The notes beneath the pieces are model-generated. The model saw nothing but the letters and a program-made list of their open reading frames with translations. It made no database searches and was not told the DNA's origin. From an uncultured bacterium (lineage in GTDB: Bacteria; Patescibacteriota; Minisyncoccia; Phycocordibacterales; UBA9973): a stretch of DNA of 33,507 nt. Position 1 is the stretch's first letter; every line of letters begins with the position of its first letter. The translations under genes and the position numbers were made by a program. This document shows positions 1 to 9,858 of this stretch, piece after piece. Location: NCBI GenBank assembly GCA_903904195.1, contig CAIVBM010000034.1, forward strand, positions 1 to 33,507. The letters are read 5' to 3'.

Positions 1-1688
1 GTAACAATGTCTTTGAAGGAGCAGGCATCGCCCATACTCGTTGGGCTACACATGGCATACCTTCAGATTTAAATGCTCATCCACATCTATCAAACGACGG
101 AACCATAGCAATAGTTCACAATGGAATAATTGAAAATTATCTTTCTCTTAAAAAAGTTTTAATAAATAAGGGATACAAATTTAAAAGTGAGACCGACACA
201 GAAGTTTTGGCAAATCTAATTGAAGATATAAAGAAAAACGCAAAAATAAAAAGAGGGATGAGTATAGATGAAGCAGTACGACTAGCATTAGAGCAAGTAA
301 TTGGTGCTTATGCTATTTTAGTCATATCAAAAGATGATCCAGACACAATGGTAATAGCCAAACTAAGCAGTCCGGCAGTTATTGGTATTGGAAATGGCGA
401 GTTTTTTATCGCTTCTGATGCCACACCCATCATTGAACATACAAAAAAGGTGGTTTATTTAGAAGATGGTGAAATGGCGATAATAAGTAAAGAAAAAAAC
501 AAAAAACTTTCTCTTAAAATCAAAAATATAAAAAATAATATTATTAAAAATCCATATATACACCAACTAAAGACTAAAATAGAGGAACTAGAAAAAGGTG
601 GTTTTCCACATTTTATGATAAAAGAGATTTTTGATCAGCCAGAATCTCTCAGAAATACCATGCGAGGAAGAATAGTCATGGAAAAAGGAAATGTAAAATT
701 TGGCGGACTTGAAAAATTTAAAAACGAATTCAAAAATCTGGAGCAATTGACTATCATAGGGATGGGCACAGCCAGATTTACCGGCCTTATTGGCGAATAT
801 GCATTTGAAGAATTGGCAAAAATAAAAACAAAAGTAGAATATGGTTCAGAATTTACATATCGTAATGTGGCGACGTCCTTTAACAATGGATTAATAGCTA
901 TTTCACAGTCTGGAGAAACGGCTGATACATTAAACGCCATCAAGAAAGCAAAAAAGGACAAGATACTCACGATCGGAATTGTAAATGTTATCGGTTCGAG
1001 CATTGCCAGAGAAGTAAATGCTGGAATATATAACCACATAGGGCCAGAAACAGCAGTAGCTTCGACCAAGGCATCCACTTCACAAGTTCTTCTCCTTATC
1101 ATGCTCGCTATTTACTTTGGAAGAATGCGAAATTTATCTAAAAATAATGGACAAGAAATTTTAAAGGAAATAGAAAAGCTTCCCTCACTCGTAGAAATAA
1201 TTTTAAAAGATGCAAAGCAAATAAAAGAACTTGCAAAAAAATACAAGAAAAGTTCAAACTTCTTTTTCCTTGGACGAAAATATAATGCTGGTACTGCTAT
1301 GGAAGGCGCGCTCAAGATGAAAGAGTGTTCATATATTCATGCCGAGGGATGCAATGGAGCTGAACTCAAACATGGCCCTATTTCTCTCATAGATAAAGAT
1401 TTTCCATCACTTGTCATAGCACCGATGGATAGTATGTATGAAAAAAATAAGACACACATACAAGAAATAAAAGCTAGGGGTGGTAAAGTCATCGCTCTTA
1501 CTACTATCGGTAATAAAGAATTAAATAGTATCGCTGATGATGTGATATATATTCCAAAAACTCTTGAAATACTAACTCCAATATTAGCTTTTATACCAAT
1601 GCAACTTTTGGCATACTATATAGCGGTAGAACGTGGTAATGATGTAGACAAGCCTCGCAACTTGGCAAAAAGCGTAACTGTAGAATAG
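1..1688 (+). CDS. glmS: Glutamine-fructose-6-phosphate aminotransferase (GlmS), 5' truncated by the window edge
   Basis: Frame 3 is open from the window start (NNVFEGAGIAHTRWATHGIPSDLNAHPH...HNGIIENY) and continuous with the 207..1688 ORF; SIS domains (SQSGETADTL, SxTKAST), C-terminal KPRNLAKSVTVE. Confidence 0.97.
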   Translation, partial: NNVFEGAGIAHTRWATHGIPSDLNAHPHLSNDGTIAIVHNGIIENYLSLKKVLINKGYKFKSETDTEVLANLIEDIKKNAKIKRGMSIDEAVRLALEQVIGAYAILVISKDDPDTMVIAKLSSPAVIGIGNGEFFIASDATPIIEHTKKVVYLEDGEMAIISKEKNKKLSLKIKNIKNNIIKNPYIHQLKTKIEELEKGGFPHFMIKEIFDQPESLRNTMRGRIVMEKGNVKFGGLEKFKNEFKNLEQLTIIGMGTARFTGLIGEYAFEELAKIKTKVEYGSEFTYRNVATSFNNGLIAISQSGETADTLNAIKKAKKDKILTIGIVNVIGSSIAREVNAGIYNHIGPETAVASTKASTSQVLLLIMLAIYFGRMRNLSKNNGQEILKEIEKLPSLVEIILKDAKQIKELAKKYKKSSNFFFLGRKYNAGTAMEGALKMKECSYIHAEGCNGAELKHGPISLIDKDFPSLVIAPMDSMYEKNKTHIQEIKARGGKVIALTTIGNKELNSIADDVIYIPKTLEILTPILAFIPMQLLAYYIAVERGNDVDKPRNLAKSVTVE

Positions 1689-1695
1689 AAAATTA

Positions 1696-2214
1696 CTAAA
1701 TATGTTTTAGATAATATTTAAGCGCTTCATGAAAAGGTTTTGCGTATCTGCGTGGATGTAAAGCTAAATCACGACTTAAAATATTTGGAGATAAAAATTT
1801 ATAACTAGCTATTTCATGAGGGTCGACTGATACTTTTTCTGATTTTCCTATAAACAAATGATGAATTCCTCGTATTTTATAACCGATTACATCAAACCTC
1901 CCAATGTCTTTTAAGGGAATTGTAATACCGAGTTCTTCTTTTAATTCCCTTTTTGCAGAAATTTCATAACTTTCTCCTTGTTCAATATGTCCTCCAGCAG
2001 AAGATGTGATCTGATTTCGGTATCTTTTTATATTATGTGGCCTTTTACAAACCATAATTTCTCCTTTTGTATTAAAAAGCAAAATGTGAACAAACCTTGT
2101 AAAAAGTCTTAATTTTTTTGCATCTTCTTTTGTTCCAGCACGTATGATATTATCATTTATATCAACCAAATCGTATATTCCAACGTTTTCTGGATTTTTA
2201 ATATTACGTTTCAT
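1696..2214 (-). CDS. NUDIX hydrolase
   Basis: Perfect Nudix box GX5EX7REUXEEXGU: GHIEQGESYEISAKRELKEELGI. Confidence 0.9.
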   Translation of the reverse strand: MKRNIKNPENVGIYDLVDINDNIIRAGTKEDAKKLRLFTRFVHILLFNTKGEIMVCKRPHNIKRYRNQITSSAGGHIEQGESYEISAKRELKEELGITIPLKDIGRFDVIGYKIRGIHHLFIGKSEKVSVDPHEIASYKFLSPNILSRDLALHPRRYAKPFHEALKYYLKHI

Positions 2215-2228
2215 ATTTGAATTATATC

Positions 2229-2960
2229 ATGAATTTATCATATAAAATTTTAGAAAAAGATTATTATAAAACGTTGCGCTTTCTTTCTAATTGTTTAAAT
2301 GTAAAAAACAAATCTATCTCTGATGCTAAACTTCCTTATTTATTAGAAAATAAAACTTTTCTTAAGTTAAAACCAAAAAGTTGTTGGATAATTTCTGCTA
2401 TATCAGGGGCAGGTAAAACAACTATATCAAAACAATTAGTTTCTGTAAAATTCATAAAATTACCAAATGTAACAACAAGACTTAAACGTTCAGAAGAGAA
2501 GGATGGTGATTATATATTTATTAACAAATCTAAATTCTTGTCATGGAACCATAAAAATCTTTTATTTCACCCCCACAAAAGAAATGGTGTATGGCAAGCT
2601 ATATTAAAAAAAGATATAGAAAAGTTAAAAAAAGGAAAAACACTTTTTTATCTAGATAAAAGTGTTGCTTCTTCAATTATTCTTGAAAAATCTTTACCAA
2701 AAAAAGTTGAATTCACTTTTTTGTATCTACTTGCTCCAACATTTAAAGAACTTTTAAAAAGAATACTAAAAAGAGAATCCTTAAGAAGGAAAAAAGAAAA
2801 ACGTCTCAATGAAGAAGATATACTTAAAAGGTTTAAAGAAGAAATTAACGATATGAGAAAAAGTATAAATCTTCCTTATGTTTATATCGTTAATGATTCT
2901 CTCAGTAGAGTAAGGAAACTTTTAAATAAGCCTATAAAAGATTCACGAAGTGTAAAATAA
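2229..2960 (+). CDS. Guanylate-kinase-like P-loop protein, divergent, with about 55-aa N-terminal extension
   Basis: P-loop SGAGKTT, then NVTTRLKRSEEKDGDYIFINKSKF resembling the GMK TTRxxRxxExxGxDYxF segment. ATG at 2229 preferred over the TTG at 2217. Confidence 0.65.
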   Translation: MNLSYKILEKDYYKTLRFLSNCLNVKNKSISDAKLPYLLENKTFLKLKPKSCWIISAISGAGKTTISKQLVSVKFIKLPNVTTRLKRSEEKDGDYIFINKSKFLSWNHKNLLFHPHKRNGVWQAILKKDIEKLKKGKTLFYLDKSVASSIILEKSLPKKVEFTFLYLLAPTFKELLKRILKRESLRRKKEKRLNEEDILKRFKEEINDMRKSINLPYVYIVNDSLSRVRKLLNKPIKDSRSVK

Positions 2961-3000
2961 TCTATTTGTTTTTAACTCACAGATATACTAATATATCTAT

Positions 3001-5964
3001 ATGATTTCACGGATATATGTAATGCCTAAAAATGAAGCGATCAAGGCAGATTCATATCTAATTGACTCTAAACTATCTAAAAAAGAGCTTATACAGCTCG
3101 CTCTTGCGCTTACAAATCCAATTTTGGAGAATTATTTCATAAATGAATCTCCTCAAATCAAAGGCTTTTCATTTGCTATAGAAATAGGTTTTTTGCCTGG
3201 AGTTACAGATAATGTCGGTCACACAGTAAAAGAAATAACTAAAGATTTATTACACCTAAAGAAAGATTCTGATTTCCAAGTATTTACTTCAAAAATTTTC
3301 TTTGTAAAGGAAAAGAATACTGAAAAAGTTCGGGAATATTCACTCACTCTCTATAACCCTCTTATCGAGAGGGCTAATATCGTATCTATAAAATCTAACA
3401 AAATAAACTTTTTAAATGAAATACCAAAAGTAATTCTCAAAAAAAGAAAACTTGTTATAAATGTATCACTTGGGTCAGATGACGAACTTATTGAAATTGG
3501 AAAAAAGGGAATAAAGAATGATGATGGCACAAGGAGAGGGCCACTCGCTTTAGATTTGTCTTCAATGAAAGTTATCAAAGAATATTTTTCTAAACTAAAA
3601 AGAAATCCAACAGATATAGAATTAGAATCCCTAGCCCAAACTTGGTCTGAACACTGCAAACACACTATTTTTGCTAATCCTATAGACGATATCAAGGATG
3701 GCTTATATAAAACTTATATCAAAGGCGCTACAAATTTAATACGAAAAAATATTCAAGAAAAAGGCGGACAAGATTTCTGTGTTTCTGTATTTTCTGATAA
3801 TGCCGGAGGAATAATCTTTGATAACGATTATTTAATCACCCATAAAGTTGAGACTCACAACAGTCCTTCGGCGCTTGATCCATTTGGAGGAGCAGTCACG
3901 GGGATAGTAGGAGTAAATCGTGACACGATTGGCTTTGGGCTCGGCGCAAAACCAGTAGGAAATGTATATGGTTTTTGTTTTGGCGAACCAAATGATAAAA
4001 AACCTCTTTTCCGTGATAAAGAAAAAAAGCAAAAGATGCTTTCTCTAAAAAGGATAATGGATGGTGTGGTAAAAGGCATAAATGTGGGCGGAAACTGTTC
4101 TGGAATTCCAACTGTTTCTGGATTTGTAAAGTTTGACGACCGTTACAGAGCAAAACCTTTAGTCTTTGCCGGCACAGTAGGATTAATTCCAAGAAAAATA
4201 AATGGAAAACCATCACACGAAAAGACTGCTTTAGCGGGGGATTATATTGTGATCGTTGGTGGAAGAGTAGGATTAGACGGTATACACGGCGCCACTTTTT
4301 CTTCTGTAGTAATGGATTCAAATTCTCCAGCCACTGCAGTACAAATAGGTGATCCTATCACACAGAAAAAGTTGAGTGATGCATTGATCAAAGAAGCACG
4401 TGATATGGATTTATATAACAGTATTACCGACGATGGTGCTGGGGGGCTTTCTTGTTCAGTTGCAGAGATGGCAAAAGAATGCGGTGGAGCAAAAGTATTT
4501 TTAGATAAAGTTCCTCTCAAATATCCTGGTTTGAGCCCTTGGGAAATTTGGATTTCTGAATCACAAGAACGAATGACACTCTCTGTGCCGAAAAATAAAT
4601 GGAAAATATTTAATAAACTTATGCAAAGTCGTGGTGTAGAAGCCACAGCAATAGGTGAATTTACCAGTTCTCCCAAAATCATCGTGCAATATGGCGGGAA
4701 AAAGATTATGGATATGGAAATGGAATTTCTACACAATGGATTACCAAAACATCATCTAAAAACAGAACCAAATAAATTCACCTCTCCCCAAACCCCTCTC
4801 CTTAATAAGGAGAGGGGAAAAAGGGGTGAGGTATATACTAAAACTCTAGAAACCTTACTTGCAGAAAACAACGTCAGTGGTTTTAATTTTATTTCACAGC
4901 AATATGACCACGAGGTGCAAGCATCTTCAGTTTTGAAGCCCACCACAGGCGCTGGCCGTATAAACACTGATGCTCAAGTCTTTCGTCCTGTTTTAAATTC
5001 CAATAAGGGTGCGGTATTATCAACCGGAATTTGTCCTTCTTATGGAGACATCAGCACTTATCACATGGCATCTTGCGCATTAGATACTGCAATAAGAAAT
5101 TCTATCGCCTGTGGAGGAACACTTTCAGAACTCGCTATCTTGGACAATTTCTGTTGGTGCTCATCAAATGACCCAAAACGCCTAGCACAGCTCGTAGACG
5201 CGGTAAAGGCCTGTTATGACTGCGCTGTGGGCTATGGCACTCCTTTTATCTCGGGAAAAGACAGTATGTTCAATGATTTTAAAGGCTATGATGAAAGGGG
5301 TAATGAGGTCGCTATTTCTATACCGCCAACACTTTTAATTTCCGCAATTAGTGTGATGCCTGATTTATATAAAACTGTTTCTCCGGAATTTAAAAATAAT
5401 GGCGATGTTATTTACTTGTTGGGAGAAACAAATGATGAGCTCGGCGGGGGAGAGTATTTTAAAATGCTTGCAAAAAATATCCACCCCGCCTTGAAAGGCA
5501 CCCAGGAAGAGGGGAATAATACAATTGGGCAAAATGTTCCGAAAGTTGATTTAGAAAAAAATACAAAAACTTATCTGGCCACAGAAAAAGCTATCCAGAA
5601 AGAACTTTTAGCTTCATCAATGTCTGTGACTTCAGGCGGATTAGCGATTGCCTTAGCCAAAGCCTGCGTAGGAGGGAATATCGGATGCAAGGTTTCAATC
5701 GACAAAATAAACGGAAGCCTTGCTTCCGTTTTATCGATAGATGCCAAGCTTTTTTCCGAAAGCCAAGGCAGAATTCTTATTTCTGTATCTCCAAAAAATA
5801 TTAAAGAATTTGAGAGTATAATGAAAGATATCAGTTATTTTAGACTTGGAAAAGTAATAAAAGGCGAAAAATTATTAATTACAGATAGAAAAAATGAAGT
5901 AGTTGATACAAATGTTAAAAAATTGACTAATATTTATCATAAATTCTCAAATTCACAAAAATGA
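3001..5964 (+). CDS. purL: Phosphoribosylformylglycinamidine synthase, synthetase subunit (987 aa, separate from PurQ)
   Basis: Motifs TWSEHCKHTIF, VETHNSPSALDPFGGAVTG, SGKDSMFNDF; purQ follows as a separate ORF. Confidence 0.95.
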   Translation: MISRIYVMPKNEAIKADSYLIDSKLSKKELIQLALALTNPILENYFINESPQIKGFSFAIEIGFLPGVTDNVGHTVKEITKDLLHLKKDSDFQVFTSKIFFVKEKNTEKVREYSLTLYNPLIERANIVSIKSNKINFLNEIPKVILKKRKLVINVSLGSDDELIEIGKKGIKNDDGTRRGPLALDLSSMKVIKEYFSKLKRNPTDIELESLAQTWSEHCKHTIFANPIDDIKDGLYKTYIKGATNLIRKNIQEKGGQDFCVSVFSDNAGGIIFDNDYLITHKVETHNSPSALDPFGGAVTGIVGVNRDTIGFGLGAKPVGNVYGFCFGEPNDKKPLFRDKEKKQKMLSLKRIMDGVVKGINVGGNCSGIPTVSGFVKFDDRYRAKPLVFAGTVGLIPRKINGKPSHEKTALAGDYIVIVGGRVGLDGIHGATFSSVVMDSNSPATAVQIGDPITQKKLSDALIKEARDMDLYNSITDDGAGGLSCSVAEMAKECGGAKVFLDKVPLKYPGLSPWEIWISESQERMTLSVPKNKWKIFNKLMQSRGVEATAIGEFTSSPKIIVQYGGKKIMDMEMEFLHNGLPKHHLKTEPNKFTSPQTPLLNKERGKRGEVYTKTLETLLAENNVSGFNFISQQYDHEVQASSVLKPTTGAGRINTDAQVFRPVLNSNKGAVLSTGICPSYGDISTYHMASCALDTAIRNSIACGGTLSELAILDNFCWCSSNDPKRLAQLVDAVKACYDCAVGYGTPFISGKDSMFNDFKGYDERGNEVAISIPPTLLISAISVMPDLYKTVSPEFKNNGDVIYLLGETNDELGGGEYFKMLAKNIHPALKGTQEEGNNTIGQNVPKVDLEKNTKTYLATEKAIQKELLASSMSVTSGGLAIALAKACVGGNIGCKVSIDKINGSLASVLSIDAKLFSESQGRILISVSPKNIKEFESIMKDISYFRLGKVIKGEKLLITDRKNEVVDTNVKKLTNIYHKFSNSQK
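4780..4832. repeat. Palindromic repeat copy 1, in frame inside purL
   Basis: ACCTCTCCCCAAACCCCTCTCCTTAATAAGGAGAGGGGAAAAAGGGGTGAGGT; interrupted inverted repeat translated as TSPQTPLLNKERGKRGEV. Confidence 0.9.
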
Positions 5965-7631
5965 AAACAGAAAACGAAAACCGAATATGCCAGAATTGCA
6001 AGAAAGAATTCGTTATAGAACCGGATGATTTTTCTTTTTACGAAAAGATGAAGGTGCCAGCACCAGAAAAATGTCCGCAATGCAGAAATCAGTTACGCAT
6101 GCTTTTTAGAAATTTTAAAACTCTTTACAAAAGACCTTCCAGTAAAACGGGGAAAATGATCGTTTCTATGTATAGTCCTGATGTGCCATTTCCTGTTTAT
6201 GATATAGAAGAGTGGTGGGCGGATGATTGGGATGCTTCATCTTGTGCCATAGATCTTGATCTTTCTTTTCCATTCATAAAACAAATCGGTGAACTGGCAA
6301 ATAAAGTCCCTCGTTTTGCCATAATGAATACAAAAAGCACTAATTGTGAGTATTCAAATATAACTTTTAAATCAAATAATTGTTATCTAATTTTTGGTTG
6401 TGTGGAAGATGAAAACTGCGATTATGGACATATTGTCTGGAATTCAACTGATTGTGTTGATAATTTATATGTATATAAATGTGAGCTTTGTTATGAATGC
6501 ATAGACTGCCTGGGGTCAAATAGATTACTTTATTCGCAAGAATGTGAAGCCTGTGTGGACTCCATCGGCCTCTATGACTGCCGTGGTTGTACTAATTGTA
6601 TTGGCTGTGTCGGTTTACGCCAACAATCTTACAATATATTTAACCAGCCAGTTACAAAAGAAGAATATAAAAAATTCTTACAAGAATATCCGATAAATAA
6701 AAAAGAAAATATTGAATATATATTCAATAAACGAGAGGAAATGCGAAAACAAAAATCAGCTCGTTCTGTTTTTGGTTCACATAATAATAATGTCTCTGGA
6801 GACCATGTATATAATGCTCATAATGTTCATCAATCATTTGACATAAAGGGCGGAGAAAATAGTAAATATTGTTTTACTTCGGGAAAAGTAGTTGAATCTT
6901 ATGACATATCATTTAATCCAAACATTGAGTATAGTTATCAATCCTTAGCTTCTTTATCAAGCAGTAATTTAGTTGGCGTACATTTAGTTAATGATTCCAG
7001 TCACGCATATTATTCTGAAACTTGTTTCAATTGTAAGAATTTATTTGGCTGTTTTGGTTTAAGGAATAAACAATATTGTATTTTAAATAAGCAGTATACA
7101 AAAGAAGAATACGAAAGACTTGTTCCTAAAATTATTGAAAACATGAAAAAGAGTGGGGATTGGGGTAATTTTTTTCCAGCATGGATGAGTCCGTTCGGCT
7201 ACAACGAATCCATAGTAAATGAATATATGCCTCTAAAAAAAGAAGAAGCTTTAGCTTTAGGATTTAAATGGAAAGATAACATTCCAAGCACCACTGGAAA
7301 AGAAAACTGTGTTTATAATGAATTGCCCAACAATGCAGAAGAATACAACGACGAAAAACTCTTACCATTAATTTTAAAATGTGAATCATGCGCCAAAAAT
7401 TATCGTTTTATTTCAAGAGAAATCGCTTTTTACAAAAGAATGAAGCTAGCTCTTCCAAGTAAATGTTTTAATTGTAGACATGCGGAACGTATGAATAAAA
7501 GAAATCCACGAAATTTATGGGAAGTTAACTGCGCAAAATGCGGTACTGAAACTCTTACATCATATAAACCTGAAGATCAAAAAATTTATAAAATTTATTG
7601 CGAAAAATGTTATCAGCAGGAAGTATATTGA
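5961..7631 (+). CDS. Cysteine-rich protein with N- and C-terminal zinc ribbons, unknown function
   Basis: N-term CQNCKKEF...CPQCR and C-term CESCAKNY...CFNCR, CAKCG...CEKCY; repeated Cys/aromatic segments in the middle. ATGA overlap with the purL stop. Confidence 0.85.
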   Translation: MKTENENRICQNCKKEFVIEPDDFSFYEKMKVPAPEKCPQCRNQLRMLFRNFKTLYKRPSSKTGKMIVSMYSPDVPFPVYDIEEWWADDWDASSCAIDLDLSFPFIKQIGELANKVPRFAIMNTKSTNCEYSNITFKSNNCYLIFGCVEDENCDYGHIVWNSTDCVDNLYVYKCELCYECIDCLGSNRLLYSQECEACVDSIGLYDCRGCTNCIGCVGLRQQSYNIFNQPVTKEEYKKFLQEYPINKKENIEYIFNKREEMRKQKSARSVFGSHNNNVSGDHVYNAHNVHQSFDIKGGENSKYCFTSGKVVESYDISFNPNIEYSYQSLASLSSSNLVGVHLVNDSSHAYYSETCFNCKNLFGCFGLRNKQYCILNKQYTKEEYERLVPKIIENMKKSGDWGNFFPAWMSPFGYNESIVNEYMPLKKEEALALGFKWKDNIPSTTGKENCVYNELPNNAEEYNDEKLLPLILKCESCAKNYRFISREIAFYKRMKLALPSKCFNCRHAERMNKRNPRNLWEVNCAKCGTETLTSYKPEDQKIYKIYCEKCYQQEVY

Positions 7632-7689
7632 CCTCTCCCCAAACCCCTCTCCATCTGCATAATGGAGAGGGGAAAGAAAGGGGTGAGGG
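7631..7689. repeat. Palindromic repeat copy 2, intergenic between the zinc-ribbon gene and purQ
   Basis: ACCTCTCCCCAAACCCCTCTCCATCTGCATAATGGAGAGGGGAAAGAAAGGGGTGAGG; same arms as 4780-4832 with a different centre. Confidence 0.9.
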
Positions 7690-7701
7690 AATTAAAGACA
7701 T

Positions 7702-8457
7702 ATGAAAACCAAAAAACCAAAAATTATAATAATGTCAGGATACGGACTCAATTGCGAAGAAGAAACAAAGTTCGCTTTTGATTCAGCGGGAGGACAGGCA
7801 GACATAGTGCATATAAATGACCTCATCGCCAAGCCAAAAATGCTTTCGGAATATCAAATTCTAGTTTTTCCTGGAGGATTTTCTTATGGTGACGATACTG
7901 GCAGTGGAAAAGCTTATGCAAATAAATTTAAAAATCATTTAGCAAAAGAGCTTACGGAGTTTCTATCTCGTGATACCCTCGCAATAGGTATCTGTAATGG
8001 ATTTCAGATTATGACCAACCTAGGAATCTTGCCGGGTGCTTTGGCTCAGAATAAAAATGGACAATATATAGATAGGTGGGTAGATCTAAAAGCGGGAGGG
8101 GTTAGCCCATGGCTCAAAGGAATCAAAAAAATATCGCTCCCAATAGCGCACGGTGAAGGACATTATGTGATAGATAAAAAAGATTACGAAAATATGAAAA
8201 AAAATGGACAGATAGCTTTTACTTACGCAAAAGGAGAAATTTACAATTTTCAAAATCTAGAATATAATCCAAACGGAGCTCAATATGACATTGCTGGAGT
8301 TTTGGCATATAATGGCAGAGTGCTTGGAATGATGCCACACCCAGAGAGAGCTATGTTTTCACATCAGAATCCAACGTGGTATAAGAATAAAAAGGTACCA
8401 AAAGAAGGGAAAGGATTACAGATTTTTAAAAACGCAGTTAATTACTTTAATAAATAA
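7702..8457 (+). CDS. purQ: Phosphoribosylformylglycinamidine synthase, glutaminase subunit
   Basis: FPGGFSYGDD, GICNGFQIM, MMPHPERAMF (class I GATase triad regions). Confidence 0.96.
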   Translation: MKTKKPKIIIMSGYGLNCEEETKFAFDSAGGQADIVHINDLIAKPKMLSEYQILVFPGGFSYGDDTGSGKAYANKFKNHLAKELTEFLSRDTLAIGICNGFQIMTNLGILPGALAQNKNGQYIDRWVDLKAGGVSPWLKGIKKISLPIAHGEGHYVIDKKDYENMKKNGQIAFTYAKGEIYNFQNLEYNPNGAQYDIAGVLAYNGRVLGMMPHPERAMFSHQNPTWYKNKKVPKEGKGLQIFKNAVNYFNK

Positions 8458-9858
8458 ATGAGCGAATTAAAAGAAAAGTGTGGAATCGTAGGAATATACG
8501 GTAAAGGTTTACCTATTTCAAAACTAGCATTTTTTAGCTTATTTGCTCTACAACACAGAGGTCAAGAAGCTTCCGGTATCACCACCAGTAACGGCAAAAG
8601 ACTTTTTACGCACAAAGGCGCAGGACTCGTATCTCAAGTTTACACTGAAAAAAATATCAAAGATTTAAAAGGGCACATAGGCATAGGACACAACAGGTAT
8701 TCTACTTCTGGTGGAAGCGCACTTGATCATGCCCAACCAGTAATAAATAAAAAAGAAACTTTTGCGCTTGCTCACAATGGCAACCTGCCGAGCGTGCGAG
8801 CTCTTGAAGTTTTCCTTGCTTCAAAAAAAGCATTACAGAAAAATCGTTCAGACTCAGAATTAGTCACAGACACAATTGAATTGTATATAAAAGAGGGAAA
8901 CTCTGTGGAAGAATCAGTTAAAAAAGCTTACCCACTCATAACTGGTGCATTTTCAATAGTAATGATGGACAAAAATAACCTCATTGCAGTACGAGACACA
9001 TATGGAATGCGTCCACTAGCACTTGGAAAAATAAACGACGGCTACATCGTAGCATCAGAAACATGTGCGATAAAGACCATCGGCGCCACCATCATAAGAG
9101 AAATCAAACCAGGAGAAATGATCATCATAAATGACAAAGGTGTCACAAGTGTGCAATTAGAAAAGTCTACACCAAAACACGACATATTTGAATACGTATA
9201 TTTTGCTAGACCAGACAGCGTCCTAAACGGTAAATTGATTTACGATGTCAGGAAAAATTTCGGTAAAATGTTGGCAAAAGAATATAAATTGAAAAATATT
9301 GATTGCGTAGTGCCCGTGCCTGATACTGCTACTCCTGTGTCACTCGGATATAGCCAAGCATCAGGTATACCGATAGAAATGGCCCTTGTGAAAAATCGTT
9401 ATGTTCATAGAACATTCATTGAACCAGACAAGAAATCTCGCAAACACAGCGTCGCATTAAAACTCATTCCACTTCCAGAAGTCTTAAAAGACAAAAGAAT
9501 CGCTGTCATAGACGACTCAATAGTGAGGGGCAATACAATGAAAAGGTTGGTAGGGTCATTGTTTAAAAATGGCGCTAGAGAAGTGCACCTACTCATCTCT
9601 TCTCCACCAATACGTTTTCCTGATTTTTATGGCATGGATACTCCAAATCAAAACGACTTGATTGCTTCTCACAAAACTGTAGAAGAAATTCGTAAATTCC
9701 TCGGTGCTACTTCAGTCAACTATCTTTCTCTTAATGGTTTAATAGAATCTATCGGTTTACCTAAAGACCATCTTTCTACTTCATGCTTCACAGGCGTTTA
9801 TCCTATAGATCTAAAAGAACGCAAAGATGAGGTAAGTTATGATGTCCCAAATAAATAA
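8458..9858 (+). CDS. purF: Amidophosphoribosyltransferase
   Basis: CGIVGIYG with Cys8, LQHRGQEASGI, IGHNRYSTSG, PRPP loop VIDDSIVRGNT. Confidence 0.97.
   Translation: MSELKEKCGIVGIYGKGLPISKLAFFSLFALQHRGQEASGITTSNGKRLFTHKGAGLVSQVYTEKNIKDLKGHIGIGHNRYSTSGGSALDHAQPVINKKETFALAHNGNLPSVRALEVFLASKKALQKNRSDSELVTDTIELYIKEGNSVEESVKKAYPLITGAFSIVMMDKNNLIAVRDTYGMRPLALGKINDGYIVASETCAIKTIGATIIREIKPGEMIIINDKGVTSVQLEKSTPKHDIFEYVYFARPDSVLNGKLIYDVRKNFGKMLAKEYKLKNIDCVVPVPDTATPVSLGYSQASGIPIEMALVKNRYVHRTFIEPDKKSRKHSVALKLIPLPEVLKDKRIAVIDDSIVRGNTMKRLVGSLFKNGAREVHLLISSPPIRFPDFYGMDTPNQNDLIASHKTVEEIRKFLGATSVNYLSLNGLIESIGLPKDHLSTSCFTGVYPIDLKERKDEVSYDVPNK

Noticed and set aside
635-1102. Long minus-strand ORF inside glmS, and similar antisense ORFs in purL, purF, guaB, guaA, purH, purM, purC and ctpA
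   Set aside because: They overlap strongly supported conserved genes and have low-complexity or implausible translations.
2960-3000. Purine or other riboswitch upstream of purL, guaA, purH or guaB
   Set aside because: These intergenic gaps or leaders are too short (predicted leaderless or near-leaderless) and lack purine aptamer core sequences.
3001-3400. Missing purS gene as evidence for an incomplete FGAM synthase
   Set aside because: The 987-aa PurL has an N-terminal extension that probably contains the PurS-equivalent domain, so absence of a separate purS is not an anomaly.
5709-5731. 10-bp hairpin AAACGGAAGC-ctt-GCTTCCGTTT plus T-run inside purL, terminator-like
   Set aside because: It lies within conserved PurL coding sequence; a functional terminator would truncate the operon, and it does not match the other repeat families.
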